A stretch of 64,000 bases of DNA from NCBI RefSeq assembly GCF_017654505.1, contig NC_054565.1, positions 4,773,474 through 4,837,473 on the forward strand, given 5' to 3'. The position numbers were made by a program, and so were the translations under genes. Positions 11,833-24,828 of the stretch are shown piece after piece (position 1 is the first letter of the stretch; every line of letters starts with the position of its first letter). The stretch is from Polyodon spathula (lineage: Eukaryota > Chordata > Actinopteri > Acipenseriformes > Polyodontidae). Below the pieces are notes generated by a model. That model was not told where the DNA came from. It saw nothing but the letters and a program-made list of their open reading frames with translations, and searched no databases.

Positions 11833-12826
11833 TAAACAGCAATGTTACGCAATGGGCAGAGCCATCTGAAGAAAAATGAATTGGTATATACATTTTAAAC
11901 AAAAAAAATCATTACTTTATAATTAGGGATTCAACAGAACTTCACATTTACTTCTAACAGGCACATAATACAATCTTGCAGTAGAAAAAGAAATCAGGAA
12001 AAGTTATTTGCACACAGATGCTTTTGTGGTGGAGTACGGCTTTAGGAAAAAAAACCATTTGGCTAATTTGTCTAGTAGCACTATAGTTATATAGTAGGCA
12101 CTTGGACATGCATACACAACAAGTTTGTAAAAGACAATACATCTAGCTTTGCTCAAAGGTTATTTAACAATAAAACTAGCACTTTTAAAGCAGTTTGGAG
12201 TGCGTTGCTATCTATTTATTATTGTATTTATTTTTGTCATGGGCCCTGGGATGTTTGCACATGAAGGACGTTATATAGATGAAATTGGAATGGTGTGCTA
12301 TGGCATGCTATGGAGTCAGTATGGATGCACAACACAAAAACAAACTCCACATAAATGATGCAGTCTTGCCAGCCGCTCATTTTTATAAGGTTCATGGATT
12401 ACCTAACCCTTTATTAGATATATAGTAAACTAAACTAAAACTAAACCAAGGCATTTATACATTGAAAGGTGGCCATCTTAGCCAATAGTATTACAAAAGT
12501 CTGCCAGTTTGTAATACACTTTCACTCACACAGTGTATTCTCAATGGGAAGTGGTAACTGGAGATGCCCTGAGGGCTCTGTGGTGGTTTCAGTGTTATTT
12601 AGTGAGCTGGCTGTTTCGTTTCCTGGCTGTGATGTAGGCTGCAAGCAGGGCTGCTGATGCTGTTCTTCCTGATGGCAAGACAAGTATGTCAATGACACCC
12701 ATCCTCCACCATGGTTGTCAATGTGAAATTTAGAGCTGTCAGTATGATGAAAAGGTTGACCATCAGCTATACAGATGTGCAAAATAGTGTAGAATAAAAA
12801 TGGCCATGAAATGTTTAGCAGCAATG
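11833..12826. other. Non-coding stretch, nothing recognised
   Basis: Short frames on both strands (for example 12149-12358 plus, 12522-12905 minus) lack recognisable domains. No supported gene. Confidence 0.5.
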
Positions 12827-13042
12827 TAAGTGGTTCTCCAGATATGTGCAAAATTGTATGTGACGTACAGATGGATAGATGTAGGAATAGACAGACGACC
12901 CTCATACATCCACAGAATCTGCTATTTACAATGTTAAATAAGGTTCATACTAGGTTTCATGAAAATCGGATAAGAGGTTCTCCAGAAATATGGGAAAATG
13001 TGAAGTGTGACTTGCATACGGATACGGACAACCGTCTCCTCT
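12827..13042 (+). repeat. ~144-bp tandem repeat dimer
   Basis: TAAGTGGTTCTCCAGATATG at 12827 is repeated as TAAGAGGTTCTCCAGAAATA at 12971. Each is followed by a GTGACGTACAGA / GTGACTTGCATACGGA block. Between them lies CTAGGTTTCATGAAAATCGG. A single related unit is at 49926-50070. Confidence 0.7.
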
Positions 13043-13941
13043 TTATCCACTTTGCCTGTGATTTTACCCAGAGCAGGAGATGAAAAGACTTCCTGGAAGA
13101 ACAAGTCAACACAGACGCCCTTCTCACCGAATCATTTGGAAAATAAGTCTTTATCAATGTCTTCGTTAATAAAGAATTCTCAGCGAAACATCTAGCAAAT
13201 TATTTTCGTTGTTCATTTTTATGTCTACAAATTATGTCCACATCTATTTTTCATTGGTTGCGTTTACCATGGGAAGTTAACTTCAGAAAGCAGGTGATCT
13301 GCAAAACAAGCAGATTCCCCTATCAATTGCGATACAGTGGTTCTGTGCTAAAAGGCAATAGTAGCATAGGACAGGGAGCTACAATCATTTTAGCCACTGG
13401 AAGAACAGTTACACAGTGAGAACATTCTTATATGTTGTGGTATCCCAACACACACTGTAATTGTACTGTGTCATATTAGCACTACAGCATCAGGACTTCT
13501 GTGTAATATTTGTTTCAAAGCCATTGTGTTGCCAGTGTTGGAAATGATGTGGTTTGCTAATGATGTTTCTACAGGGTAATACACTGGTGTTATAATAGAA
13601 TCTAGGTTGAATATGTCTAACATGTGTTAACCCTTACCAATAGATCTTGAATGGCAATGTAGACAGACAGTGGCACTACAGTGGCGATGATATGTACTGA
13701 GGGGCAATGGTAGCACAAGGGCCTCCACAATGGAATGAGATTGCTATTGGTTGAATGGTAAATTGGTAATGACATGCTAATGATATTACAATGATATTAA
13801 CTAACCAATACACAGTGCTGGTGGACCTGTGCAGTACTATGGTATCATATCAGTCTGTTCATCATGTTCATTCAGATATGGTTTCTTATAGGTCCAGCGT
13901 TGGTATCCCAAATGGTCGTTTGTAGCTTTTCTGTAAAGATG
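13043..13941. other. Non-coding stretch, nothing recognised
   Basis: No gene. Around 13640-13740 short words such as GGCAATGGTAGC recur; similar words form the hairpin at 49147-49180. Confidence 0.45.
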
Positions 13942-14111
13942 AGGGAACACAAAGTAACTTTGTGGCTTGGAACTTGGTTTCAGGAATCTAGGTTTCAGGC
14001 CACTCCACAGCACACCAGGGGAGACTTGAGGTTTGATATAGCAAAGTCTTCCAGTCTCCTGGAACCAGGTTTCAAACCACTGTTGCTGAAAAAAATGGCT
14101 TTGTGTTCCCT
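13942..14111. mobile_element. Small inverted-repeat element (MITE-like)
   Basis: AGGGAACACAAAG (13942-13954) is matched exactly by its reverse complement CTTTGTGTTCCCT (14099-14111). Inside, the arms stay loosely complementary (CTTGGTTTCAGG against CCTGGAACCAGG). The superfamily and target duplication are unresolved. Confidence 0.55.
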
Positions 14112-15260
14112 AAACTTACGAGACCTGGGGATTCAATTTTTGTTTTCTGTGCCATCCATTTAAAAGGAATTGTGGGTTCTGTGACTTTACATGATATGGG
14201 GTCTATTTTTCTAACTGAGACCTCCTTTGAAGTGACATGGGTCAACCAAGACACCTTTACCTTATCCAATTATTAATATATCGTAGAAATACAATATGTA
14301 GATTTTTTTTTTTTTAAATAGTCTTAAAGGGAAAATCTCATTCAAATTGTATTTATCTTACCTGAATTAATCTCCCCTGATTTTAACAATGTACATTTTT
14401 TCTATCTTGGTACGCCTCTCGCTTTTTTAGTCATTAACCTGACCGATCCCTTCAGTAATGTATTTTGGCCATTTTAAATTAAGCATAATATGTTCATTAA
14501 CAATGATAACAAAAAATGAATTTATTATTATTCTTTTTTATTGTGAACGGTATTACATGGAAATCAAATGTGAAGCATCTCGTTTACTTGTTAAGAGAAT
14601 GATATCACAAGAGATTCCCTTTTGAGTCTATGCATGTAACAGTACAACCCCACAATGTCAGGGAAAGTGCTGTACATAAAACAATAAAGAAATAAAGCAG
14701 ATTAAACTTGATTTTGTTTCCCACTGGTAATATTGTAACTTACTTGTTGATGTGTTTTATAATGCACTGCATGGAAGGGTGATTGGCAGCAATGCCACTC
14801 TGGGCTGTGTTATTGAACAGTTCAGAGCCAGGGGGCATGTGCTAATATGGGCATGTTATGAATGGGAGTGCCCTCGGGTGTTAAGGGGTTAATTAAGCAG
14901 GGCTCAAGCTATACCCAGTGGGTGGAGGGGTACTATCCTGAGGGTCCCTGTCATCCTGGGGACATGTTAAAGGAATTAAAATCAATGAATACTGTTGTCA
15001 GTGTCAAACCAAGTGGTTCTTCCCCATTATAGAATGCTGTGTATTTGTAGAGGAATTCATATCATTACAATTTATGACTCAATCTCTGCTTTTGTGCCAT
15101 TTGACAGAGCTACATTTTATTTTACATTTTGTTTTAAGAGAAAAACATCACTGCACCAAAAGCGTTTCATCTTCGATCCTGTCAATAACGCATTGTAATT
15201 TGGGTGTAAAATTCTTACAGACTTTAAAGGGGTTTTGGCTAATACTTCATTTCACTGCAG
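14112..15260. other. Non-coding stretch, nothing recognised
   Basis: AT-rich. The frames at 14995-15319 overlap the following repeat and have no domain. No gene supported. Confidence 0.5.
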
Positions 15261-15672
15261 GTTTCAAATGTGCAGTTTTGAAAGAGACACCTTTGAGCAC
15301 AACCTGGATTTTCAATTGAAAACATCCGGTGCTAGATGAGGCTAAAGACAGCTCTCAATCCGCTTGCCTTCCAGGGAAAGAAGGTTTCACTTAGTCATTT
15401 CACCTCGGCCGTGTCTTCGGGGTCAAAGCATCATACTGGCTGAAGAGCATGTGAGTAATTAGGGGAAGCAGCTGATTGAATACTTACTTACTGGAAAGGA
15501 GACCCAGAAGAGATGGGGGTCAGTTTCACTGTTTAGGCAAAATGACCAGGAAACTCCAGGACTCTCCAGTTTCTGTAAACAGAAGTGTCTTTGTGAAGTA
15601 CCAGATACCAATGTTTAAAATGCAATGCATGTTACCTAGAATATAGGTTTCTTAAAAACTACGCATATGAGA
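15261..15672 (+). repeat. CAAATGTGCAG inverted-repeat element, near-complete copy
   Basis: The left arm begins GGTTTCAAATGTGCAG. The right arm ends AAAAACTACGCATATGAGAC, its diverged reverse complement. Between them is the family interior (CACCTCGGCCGTGTCTTCGG, then GGGGAAGCAGCTGATTGAAT). At about 412 bases this is one of the two best copies for defining the family. Confidence 0.72.
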
Positions 15673-15915
15673 CTAATATAGGGATTTCATGTGCATGGTG
15701 TGGAAAATGTATAGATTTGTTTTTGCAAGCTACAATCACTTTTGTAGAACAATGTAAAGTTGTGTTTTTTTTTGCTGCGGCACAACAAGGGAAGTACATT
15801 CTTACAATAATATAATGAAGCAGCTGTCCCATTTTGCACTCTGCTAGAAAACCACTTAAGGGTATCCGAAATACATTTCAAATGACAGCTAGAGCATGGT
15901 TTATATACAAACCTA

Positions 15916-16236
15916 CAGCTATAGCCAAACATTTTGCATCACCCAGAATAGAGACATCATTTAAAAAAATATGTATATAATAAATTAACATAATTTAGAT
16001 TTGTTTACTATGTGATCAAAGAAATTACCAAATTATATCACAAAAGTCTACTGGAAGACATAATAGTATAGTATTTTTATGTTAGATTATGAGGTATCAC
16101 ATTTGTACATTTTTTATGTGGAAAACTAAAGTGGTATGCAATTCAGTGTGTTAGCATTATTCAACCAGGTTCACTTGACTTTATGAAGCAAAATTAATAA
16201 ATTCTACAGGGTGATGCAAAACTTTTGCCATAGCTC
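15916..16236. mobile_element. Tc1/mariner-like MITE with TA duplication
   Basis: The 5' terminus CAGCTATAGCCAAACATTTT, then GCATCACCC, pairs with a 3' terminus whose reverse complement is GAGCTATGGCAAAAGTTTTG, then CATCACCC. TA flanks both sides (15914-15915 and 16237-16238), the expected Tc1/mariner target duplication. At 321 bases with no transposase frame it is a non-autonomous derivative. The terminal wording is typical of fish mariner-type repeats. Confidence 0.82.
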
Positions 16237-16238
16237 TA

Positions 16239-16864
16239 CAAGTATATAGCGTTTTTAATAGCAAGAATCTGGTGTAAATACCAGTGACACTATGCTAAAG
16301 CCTTGTAAAACAGAACCTTGGTAAACTGCAAAATGACCCTGAACATGTGTTATGAAAGCTGTAATTTTATTTGCAATGCCATGGCAGCATTCCTCAGGGA
16401 CACCAGCGTTAAGAATGAGGCATCTCTGGTTCAATAGCCAGCTTGAAATAACTGCTCCAAATACAGAGTAGAAAGAAATTCAGGGCTGGTTCAAAGTTGG
16501 GTATAGCCACACATGCTGTGGTTTATCTAAATGGCATACAGTGTTTTGGTACTTGCACTCAACAAGCCATTGGGAATAACAGTAAAAAACACAATGTGAT
16601 TGGTTAATGAACTGTAAGTAGGGCTGTATTTGTTTCACGGTAAAAAAAAATAAAATAAATGCTTCACAGCATCTCACTGTCTAAAAATAGGCATTTCAAG
16701 ATAACGCAAAAGAATATGTGAGCTGTCACATTCAACATCGATCATATTCTCTAGTTATTATACAACAAATACATAGCAGCTTACCTGAAAAGCAGTAAAT
16801 GCTAAATTGTAGAATATTTAATGTTTTATTTTCGTCTTTGAAAGACATTCTATAAAAAAATAAA
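16239..16864. other. Non-coding stretch, nothing recognised
   Basis: AT-rich. No gene or repeat that I can support. Confidence 0.5.
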
Positions 16865-17712
16865 TTCACGGAACGCCTGAAAAGGCGGAAGGGGAATGGA
16901 GTGCTTGTGGGACTTGGGTGACAGAGAGTTAGTGACAAAGTGGAACAGACAGGACTGGTCCCCTACTCTGAAGGTCCGCTAGCTGCTTGAGCGGTTGTGG
17001 AGAGGAGGGGACGACATGGATAGAGGAAATCCACCCCTCCTCGGTGGAGGACCTGTCCCAGCAGCTTGCCTGGTGGTAGGGAGACCTGGCTACCCCGGGG
17101 GAACAGAAAGGTACCCGGACCTTAAAAGAAAAAGATCTAGACACGTCCCGTCCGTAGAACCGACCTCCATCAGGAGTGAGCCCCGAAGTGAGGGCCAGGT
17201 ACCTGCTGGATGTCCGCGGGACCTGGAGAAAAATGAGAGAAGGTTAAGAGAAAGGCGTTTAGATTAGAGCCTCGCTGAGGCTAAAGGGCACGAGCTGCGA
17301 AAGAATAGGTGTGGCCGGGGGTCCCCTCTGACCTACGAGGAACCTGGGCGGAGGAGCCAGGCCTGGCTGGGGGAGTGAGACTCATTTCCCCCCCAGAGGG
17401 AGCCCTGTGAGGACAATACAGTGAAGGAAGGGAGGAGGAGGACCAACCAAAACGAAAGACAAGAGCAGGAAATAGTGCACAACTTAAATAGGGAAGAGAG
17501 AGAGATTGACAGATGGTACAGTCAGAGGGGATCCCCGGCGCTGCGTAACCCCACCCAGAAACCGGCGAGGAGGACAATGTCAGTTATTAGGAGCAGCCGG
17601 GACAGCTGCTGAATCAACCCCGCCCGAAAGAGGATATACTCAAAATGCGGCCACTTCCTTTCCCCCAGCTGAATGTGATCAGAAAGGACAGAGCGGCGTG
17701 GTCTTGGGATAA
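16865..17712. other. GC- and CpG-rich island of unknown nature
   Basis: This 0.85-kb block is much richer in G, C and CpG than the surrounding DNA. CpGs cluster around 17100-17340 and 17530-17700. Overlapping open frames exist on both strands (plus 16995-17267 and 17421-17712, minus 17281-17577), with many charged Arg/Glu codons on the plus strand. None has a domain I recognise. It begins with a short hairpin CGCCTGAAAAGGCG (16874-16887). It could be a CpG-island promoter, a first exon, or the decayed 5' end or gag/ORF1-like part of a retroelement. Confidence 0.45.
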
Positions 17713-19080
17713 CTGGCTGAGAAAGAGAGAGGAAAGCAGATGAGTGCCTTGCACGGTGTCCCCCGAACTACGCAATAAAGCTACATTAAATGTAAAAATA
17801 ACAACAGACACGTGAAATATCCGCATCTTATACTGGACAGAGTGATCTTTAGCAGAAGTATTTCCCAGAATGTGTTGGAGATGGTGTCTTTTTTGTTGAA
17901 GACATTTAAAGAAATGATCTATGCAGTGTGTGTTCAATCATTTACTAGAAGCAAACTAAACCACCTGCCATAAATGCAGTGTAACTGGCAGTGCAGCAAT
18001 AAGGCAACTGTTTTCTGTTATAAGTGAAAAAAATGTCAGTAGTGATCAGCACTAGTGTTTACTGGTCAGAGCTGGTGGATTGCTGGTTCGAGGAGCTGGT
18101 TGAAGAGAAAATAAGTCAATTTACTGGTCCACTCTCCTAAATAAATATATTTGCTGTAAATCTTGTTTTTTTTTTATTTTATATACCTTCAGGGTGCCCA
18201 GTAAGTGATCACATCACCAGCAGTATTTACAACAGGGACTATGCCTCAAACTCACAGCTTTATAGCTGCTAATAGTTGATTTACAATGGGACATGCTTTT
18301 ATGGGCTTCAGCAGCACCCCAGTGCTTTCTATCAATGTTCCTCATGACTTGCTCTGTGCCATTACCAAAAATCACCACTCTACATCAGCTACATAAGCTA
18401 CAGCCACAATTCATAAACTATAAAACGTTACTGTTGTTTATTATATTGAGACATGAAAGAAATGTATTTTATTTTTCGCCCTGATTTAAAATTGAAAAAT
18501 AAAACCTGTGACTGGCACATCTGATGAGATGGTGGCTGGCCGTTTCTTTGGGAAGGCAGCATGTTGGAAGTAAACAGTATTACATGAGCAATTTATGAAG
18601 TTCTGATGCAAATTGAAATGCCTAATAGCCGGTCATCCCTGTCCTATTTAACTGAAATGTAGCTGTGTGTTTATTAGGTTTATTAAATCATGCAGTGCAA
18701 TGGTTAATTACCATTGATTGGTACTCAATTGTAAAGGAGATGGAGAGGTGGCTGTTCTTATTGTGAAATTAACACAGTAATTGATTTAATGATGTGTACA
18801 GTATTGCCTTTCTTTGATAACCTACTTCTGGAAATGGGGAAATCAGAGCATGGTTCTAGTTTGTTGGTATGTGTTGTTGTTGCAGGAGATACCAGATTGT
18901 TTGCAAATAGGTTTAATCTTGCCTTTTTTTCAGTTACCAGCTTTGATCTGCCTTTTTAATTAGCACCCTCGTTAGACACCCTTGTTGTTCCAACCTCATT
19001 AATACTCACGCTAACAGTTATCAAGGAGTTCTCTGGTATGATGGTGTACTTTCTTTTTTCAGAATGTGTTTTTTTCCCAA
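17713..19080. other. Non-coding stretch, nothing recognised
   Basis: AT-rich. The 18660-18790 part is dense in TTAATTA, ATTGATT and similar words, but there is no direct evidence of function. Confidence 0.45.
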
Positions 19081-19433
19081 GGGTCCCTAAGTGGCTCACC
19101 TGGTAAAGGTATGCAGGGTGAGTCATTTATAGGGGAGTACAGGTTTGTGCCCTGGCTGTGCCAAGCTGACAATCTTTGCTGGGAATTCCACAGGGAGAGT
19201 TGCATTGGCTTTCATTCTCCCATGGTTCAGGAAGCAAAACCGGCATGCAGTGTTTCTTCACACCACACCACAGCAGACATCTACTGAGTTGGCCTTTGTC
19301 CTCCAGGGGCCAGTAACTAATTGATATTTGCTGTGTAAAAAGGCAAAAGGCGCGGTAGTCATACGCTGACCTTCATTTCTCCTGAGCTGCTGTGGTGAGT
19401 GAACCTAAATGTGGAGAAAACAAGGATAAAAAA
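19081..19433 (+). mobile_element. tRNA-headed SINE (GATCCCC-type head)
   Basis: It starts GGGTCCCTAAGTGGCTCACC, then TGGTAAAGG, an A-box-like head. The body blocks (GTTTCTTCACACCACACCAC, AGCAGACATCTACTGAG, CTCCAGGGGCCAGTAACTAA, CTTCATTTCTCCTGAGC) line up with the copies at 37033 and 52080. It ends in an A-rich run near 19430. Confidence 0.72.
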
Positions 19434-20735
<1,302 letters not shown>

Positions 20736-21809
20736 ATGATTGTCATTAACATATAAATTACATTTCAAGCAGTTTTAAAATAGGGTAAACAAAGAGCAAA
20801 GTGTTTCCAAACAGTATGTAAACAAATAGAACATCAGAGATCATGTTTGTTTTTTTCTTAAAGCGGTTACTAGTTGACCTATTCAACTATATTTAGCTGA
20901 ACTATCCTGTCAACTTAGAACAGTGCTCCCCCTTTATAAGGCATCCCTTTATACTGTGGCATTGTCATGTCTCCCATAATGCCATTACAGTAGCACTTTA
21001 CCACTCACAACACTACAAGCACAGTCATGTAACAAAGACTCCTGACTGCAACACTAGAACAGGGGGAGGCACAGCAGACATTCTACCTCTAGCAGTGGTA
21101 CACTCTGTTGTAAACGGGTGTTTCCTATAAAAAAGAAAGTGGACAGAATCAAAATTCCCAAAACCTTTTTATTCCTCTCTACTTTCATGCTAATGGGAGT
21201 TTGTTGTCTTTTATTAAAAATGTATTTTGCCTAGAGGAAGGAATCCTTAATTACCGTAAAATAGAAACAGTCTGTGAGTCAATGTGAGGTCCTTAAATTG
21301 ATGGCAGTATATGTGTGCCTGTGTGTGTTTTTATAACTTGTATTGGAAAATTATTGCCGCTAGGATAGCAATTGGTGAGATTCGTTATGTGGCCAAAAAC
21401 AGATGCTTGAGCAATTTCTCATCCTACAAATTAGTGTTAAAGAAAACCTCTCATTCCAGTATTATGTATCACAGCTCTTAGAATTATGGTAATCCTTCTT
21501 GACTGTGTAGCGCTTGTCACTAGTCAATCTACAAGTTTTGCAGTCAAAGCTAAGTTTACATAATGTCAGGTATACATTCCTGTCTGTCACAGAGGAAATA
21601 TGTATGATAGTCTCTCTGCCCAGTTCATTAAGCCAGGCCCAAATGCGATCATCCTGGAACTTTAGTTTCTGAAATGGATAGGCAAGTCTGACCTCATTCT
21701 TGCATTAGAAAAACTCCAAGTTCTTAATTTGAACACATGTATCGCTCTCCTCTGGAAAACTTGAGTGTGAATGTTGCCATTTAACTGGGAAATAGCCTAC
21801 ATCATAATG
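20736..21809. other. Non-coding stretch, nothing recognised
   Basis: AT-rich. No gene supported. Confidence 0.5.
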
Positions 21810-23158
21810 CAGTGCTGCCATAGGCGACGCGTATAAGAGGCTTCGGGAGGCTAAGCCTCCCCAAAATAAATTGCCCAAACCCTCACAAGAAATTGTTCTG
21901 ACCAACACAAAAATATTTGTGAGAGAAAATGGATTTTTTTTTCCCGCAAGCGTGCAAAGCAGGTCTAACAAACATATTTCTCGTTTTCCTACTGCGCAAC
22001 CGTCAGACCGTTAGGGCTCCTGGGATATCAAAATCAACACTGTAGTGCAGATACAGGATTTAGTTGCATTTTAGTGTCATTCAAGGAGATAATGCTTGGC
22101 TGGTTTAACGTCCATTCTTCTCGCCAAGCTGATCCCCATTTAAATATTATTTTTGCAAATATACCTGATGAAATACGGTGAATGCCCCTTGATTATGAGT
22201 ACTATAGTAAGTGTGTGTTTAGAAGCTTAATACTCAGTGTTAAAGTCCATATCTCACATAGAAAGTCATTTTTTGGCTTTGGGGGTCATACTTGGTTTAC
22301 TTTCACAATGAACAAGAAATTAAATCTCCGTGATCATTTTAGAGCACTGACATACAGCAAAATATCAATAATTCCGGAAAATACTGTCAATGTACCATGA
22401 GATGCATGACATTTACATGACATCACTAGGGGAACACATACCAGGATCAGCTGAGAGATATACGTGGCTTCAGACTGTGAAAGTAATCATTACGAATACC
22501 TCCGACGTTTTGAGTAGTCTGTATTGCAATAAGGACAGCGGGAGTGTGGTGAGTAATGAAATAAATTGTTGGGAGGCAGAATAAGGGTTTCGAGGCCCGA
22601 TTCCGAACTGTTTTCAACCTCCAGCAGGAGAAAATAACCACGCTGGCACGAGGAATGCGAGTGACACGTCACCTTGTGTGCAGGTCAGCAATTCTGAACG
22701 TTGTTCTTGTATACAGTTAACCCCGGCTAGCAGTTCATTTATGGCAATATATATAGTGTGACTTGCATGGTCACGTATAGCTCTTCAATTTCATTCATGA
22801 AATAAACACTTATGCTTTCCCCGATTTAGTGAAATTAAATTTCCTAACCTCCTTGTGAACTGCGCGTAATTATTATTATTATTTCTTGGCAGACTTCCTT
22901 ACTGAGTAACATGCATATGAACATTACCTTAAAGATAAAATTTAAAATTGAAAGCTTGCCTAAAAAGCTGGTGAGTGGATTCACTCTTAATTTCTGCATC
23001 AGAAATCTTGAGCACGCAATGTGCTTGTACTTGTTTATAGTACTCTATTGTTTTATTAAGTCAGCAATATGAAAGCAGTGCTCATGTTTATTTTCTTTGG
23101 GTAGTTTTGGGCCATGGAGTTTATGTGATAACAGCATACTGTATAATAATAATATATA

Positions 23159-23159
<1 letters not shown>

Positions 23160-23201
<42 letters not shown>
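23160..23201. repeat. (TAA)n microsatellite
   Basis: About 14 units. Further scattered AT repeats surround it. Confidence 0.95.
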
Positions 23202-23206
<5 letters not shown>

Positions 23207-24100
23207 TTTTTATTAACAAGTCTCTATGAAACGCAGTGCACATGTTTATTTTCTTTAACTATAGACCACGTGGGCCCTATTTATTAGACACCCATTAGTA
23301 TTAAAGCATACGGTACAGCATAATATACTATATATAATACATAATATGATATTTAGACATATGCTTATATCAATATAGAATCTTTTTTATGCAAATTAAA
23401 AAATTAACACTGAATATGAAACAGAAAATATAACACTGGCAGAGAACTGATGATGCGCAGTGGACAGCCTTGCAGTATTGATTACTGGTGCACAGGGTAT
23501 GAAAATAAATCTGTGGTAATCATTTTTATATCTGTATGCAGTGTCTTATATATGCAGCTATTTAAAAATTTATTTTTAATATAAAAGTAAACAGTACGAA
23601 ATTCTTTAATTAAGTCTGGTGAAAAAAAAGTATTGCGGTTTTCATAATGGCTCCACTGTTGTCAGGGGAAAATTAATCAATGGTCACTTGATGATTGTCT
23701 TTGTGAACAGCTGTCTTTGTAAAGGTCTGTGTGTGTTTGTGAACTTGTGTACCAGTGTCTTGCAAAAGAGAAAAAATAAAATTTGTACCTGCCAGAAACC
23801 AAAAAACAAAAGCTTTAGTCTCGGTGCTCTGTGTTGTATGAAGTGATCATTGCATTGTGCACTGACGACCTAGTTGACTTTCATGGAATACAGTACGTTT
23901 TTTTCATGCAATGCATTCCCCTTGCTCTTATCTGAGGTGAAATGTATTTTTGACACCGTTTCAACCGTTGAAAAGTAGGCCTGTATGCATGACCTTTTTG
24001 TTCATGCCATAGACATGTGCATGCATGTTTATGGTTCGTGTTTTCCCAAGTGACGTCACCCATGTTAAGATTGTAAATTTCTGAGTCACAGCACAAAAGT

Positions 24101-24106
<6 letters not shown>

Positions 24107-24187
<81 letters not shown>
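24107..24187. repeat. (AT)n microsatellite
   Basis: Nearly uninterrupted AT over about 80 bases with one phase slip. Confidence 0.97.
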
Positions 24188-24190
<3 letters not shown>

Positions 24191-24828
24191 CTATTATAGT
24201 GTAGTTTAATAAAAAATAAAATGAGATTGTAATGTGAAATAGGTGACATATGGACTTTAATAATTGATTTTAATTGGTGTGAAGTGATGGAAATGGTGTT
24301 AGAAATTGATATAGGCACTGTAGGATTGCAGAACAGGTTAACAGATTTTTTAAAAACAATGCCGCTTGTTATCCTTGCTGTGTTTCTTATTTACTTAAAT
24401 AGGCAGGACGTGTTTTAAAGTACCAGCTAGTGCTGTGTTAAACCTCATTTTTTTGGCCTCCATATGTTGGCAAAAAAACGAACAAAAAAAAAAAAAACAA
24501 TGTCAATTATATATGCAGCATCCATGAGTGGTTTTGAGGTCTGTTTGTGCTATAAATTATACAAGATCTCAAAAAGATGCAGGAGAATGAATCCGGTTTA
24601 AGGCTTTTATTTGTGTCCGTCAGCCTGACTATTCTTCAAGCTCAACACAATGAATGAAACTTAGTATTCAGACTCACGAGTAACAGAGTAATAATAATAA
24701 AAAAAATGCAAGTATTAATTATAATGGGTGTGTCTCTTACTGTACATTGTTGGGTTGAATAAATGCAGGGGGAAAAGTGTGGAATAGCCTCCCCAAATGA
24801 AAGACTCACGCGCTGCCTATGAGTGCTG

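Larger units (their letters stand above)
21810..24828 (+). mobile_element. Possible ~3-kb hAT-like DNA transposon without transposase
   Basis: The left end reads CAGTGCTGCCATAGGC, then GACGCGT and, further in, GGGAGGCTAAGCCTCCCC. The reverse complement of the right end reads CAGCACTCATAGGC, then AGCGCGT and GGGGAGGCTA. The order CATAGGC, CGCGT, GGGAGGCTA is conserved at both ends, and CAGTG-type termini suggest hAT. The 8-base flanks (TCATAATG and CATTGGAG) do not match. The interior (about 3 kb, with two microsatellites) has no recognisable transposase. The two ends could instead belong to two separate fragments. Confidence 0.5.

Noticed and set aside
12522..12905. 127-codon minus-strand frame
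   Set aside because: No domain, and it runs into the 144-base repeat.
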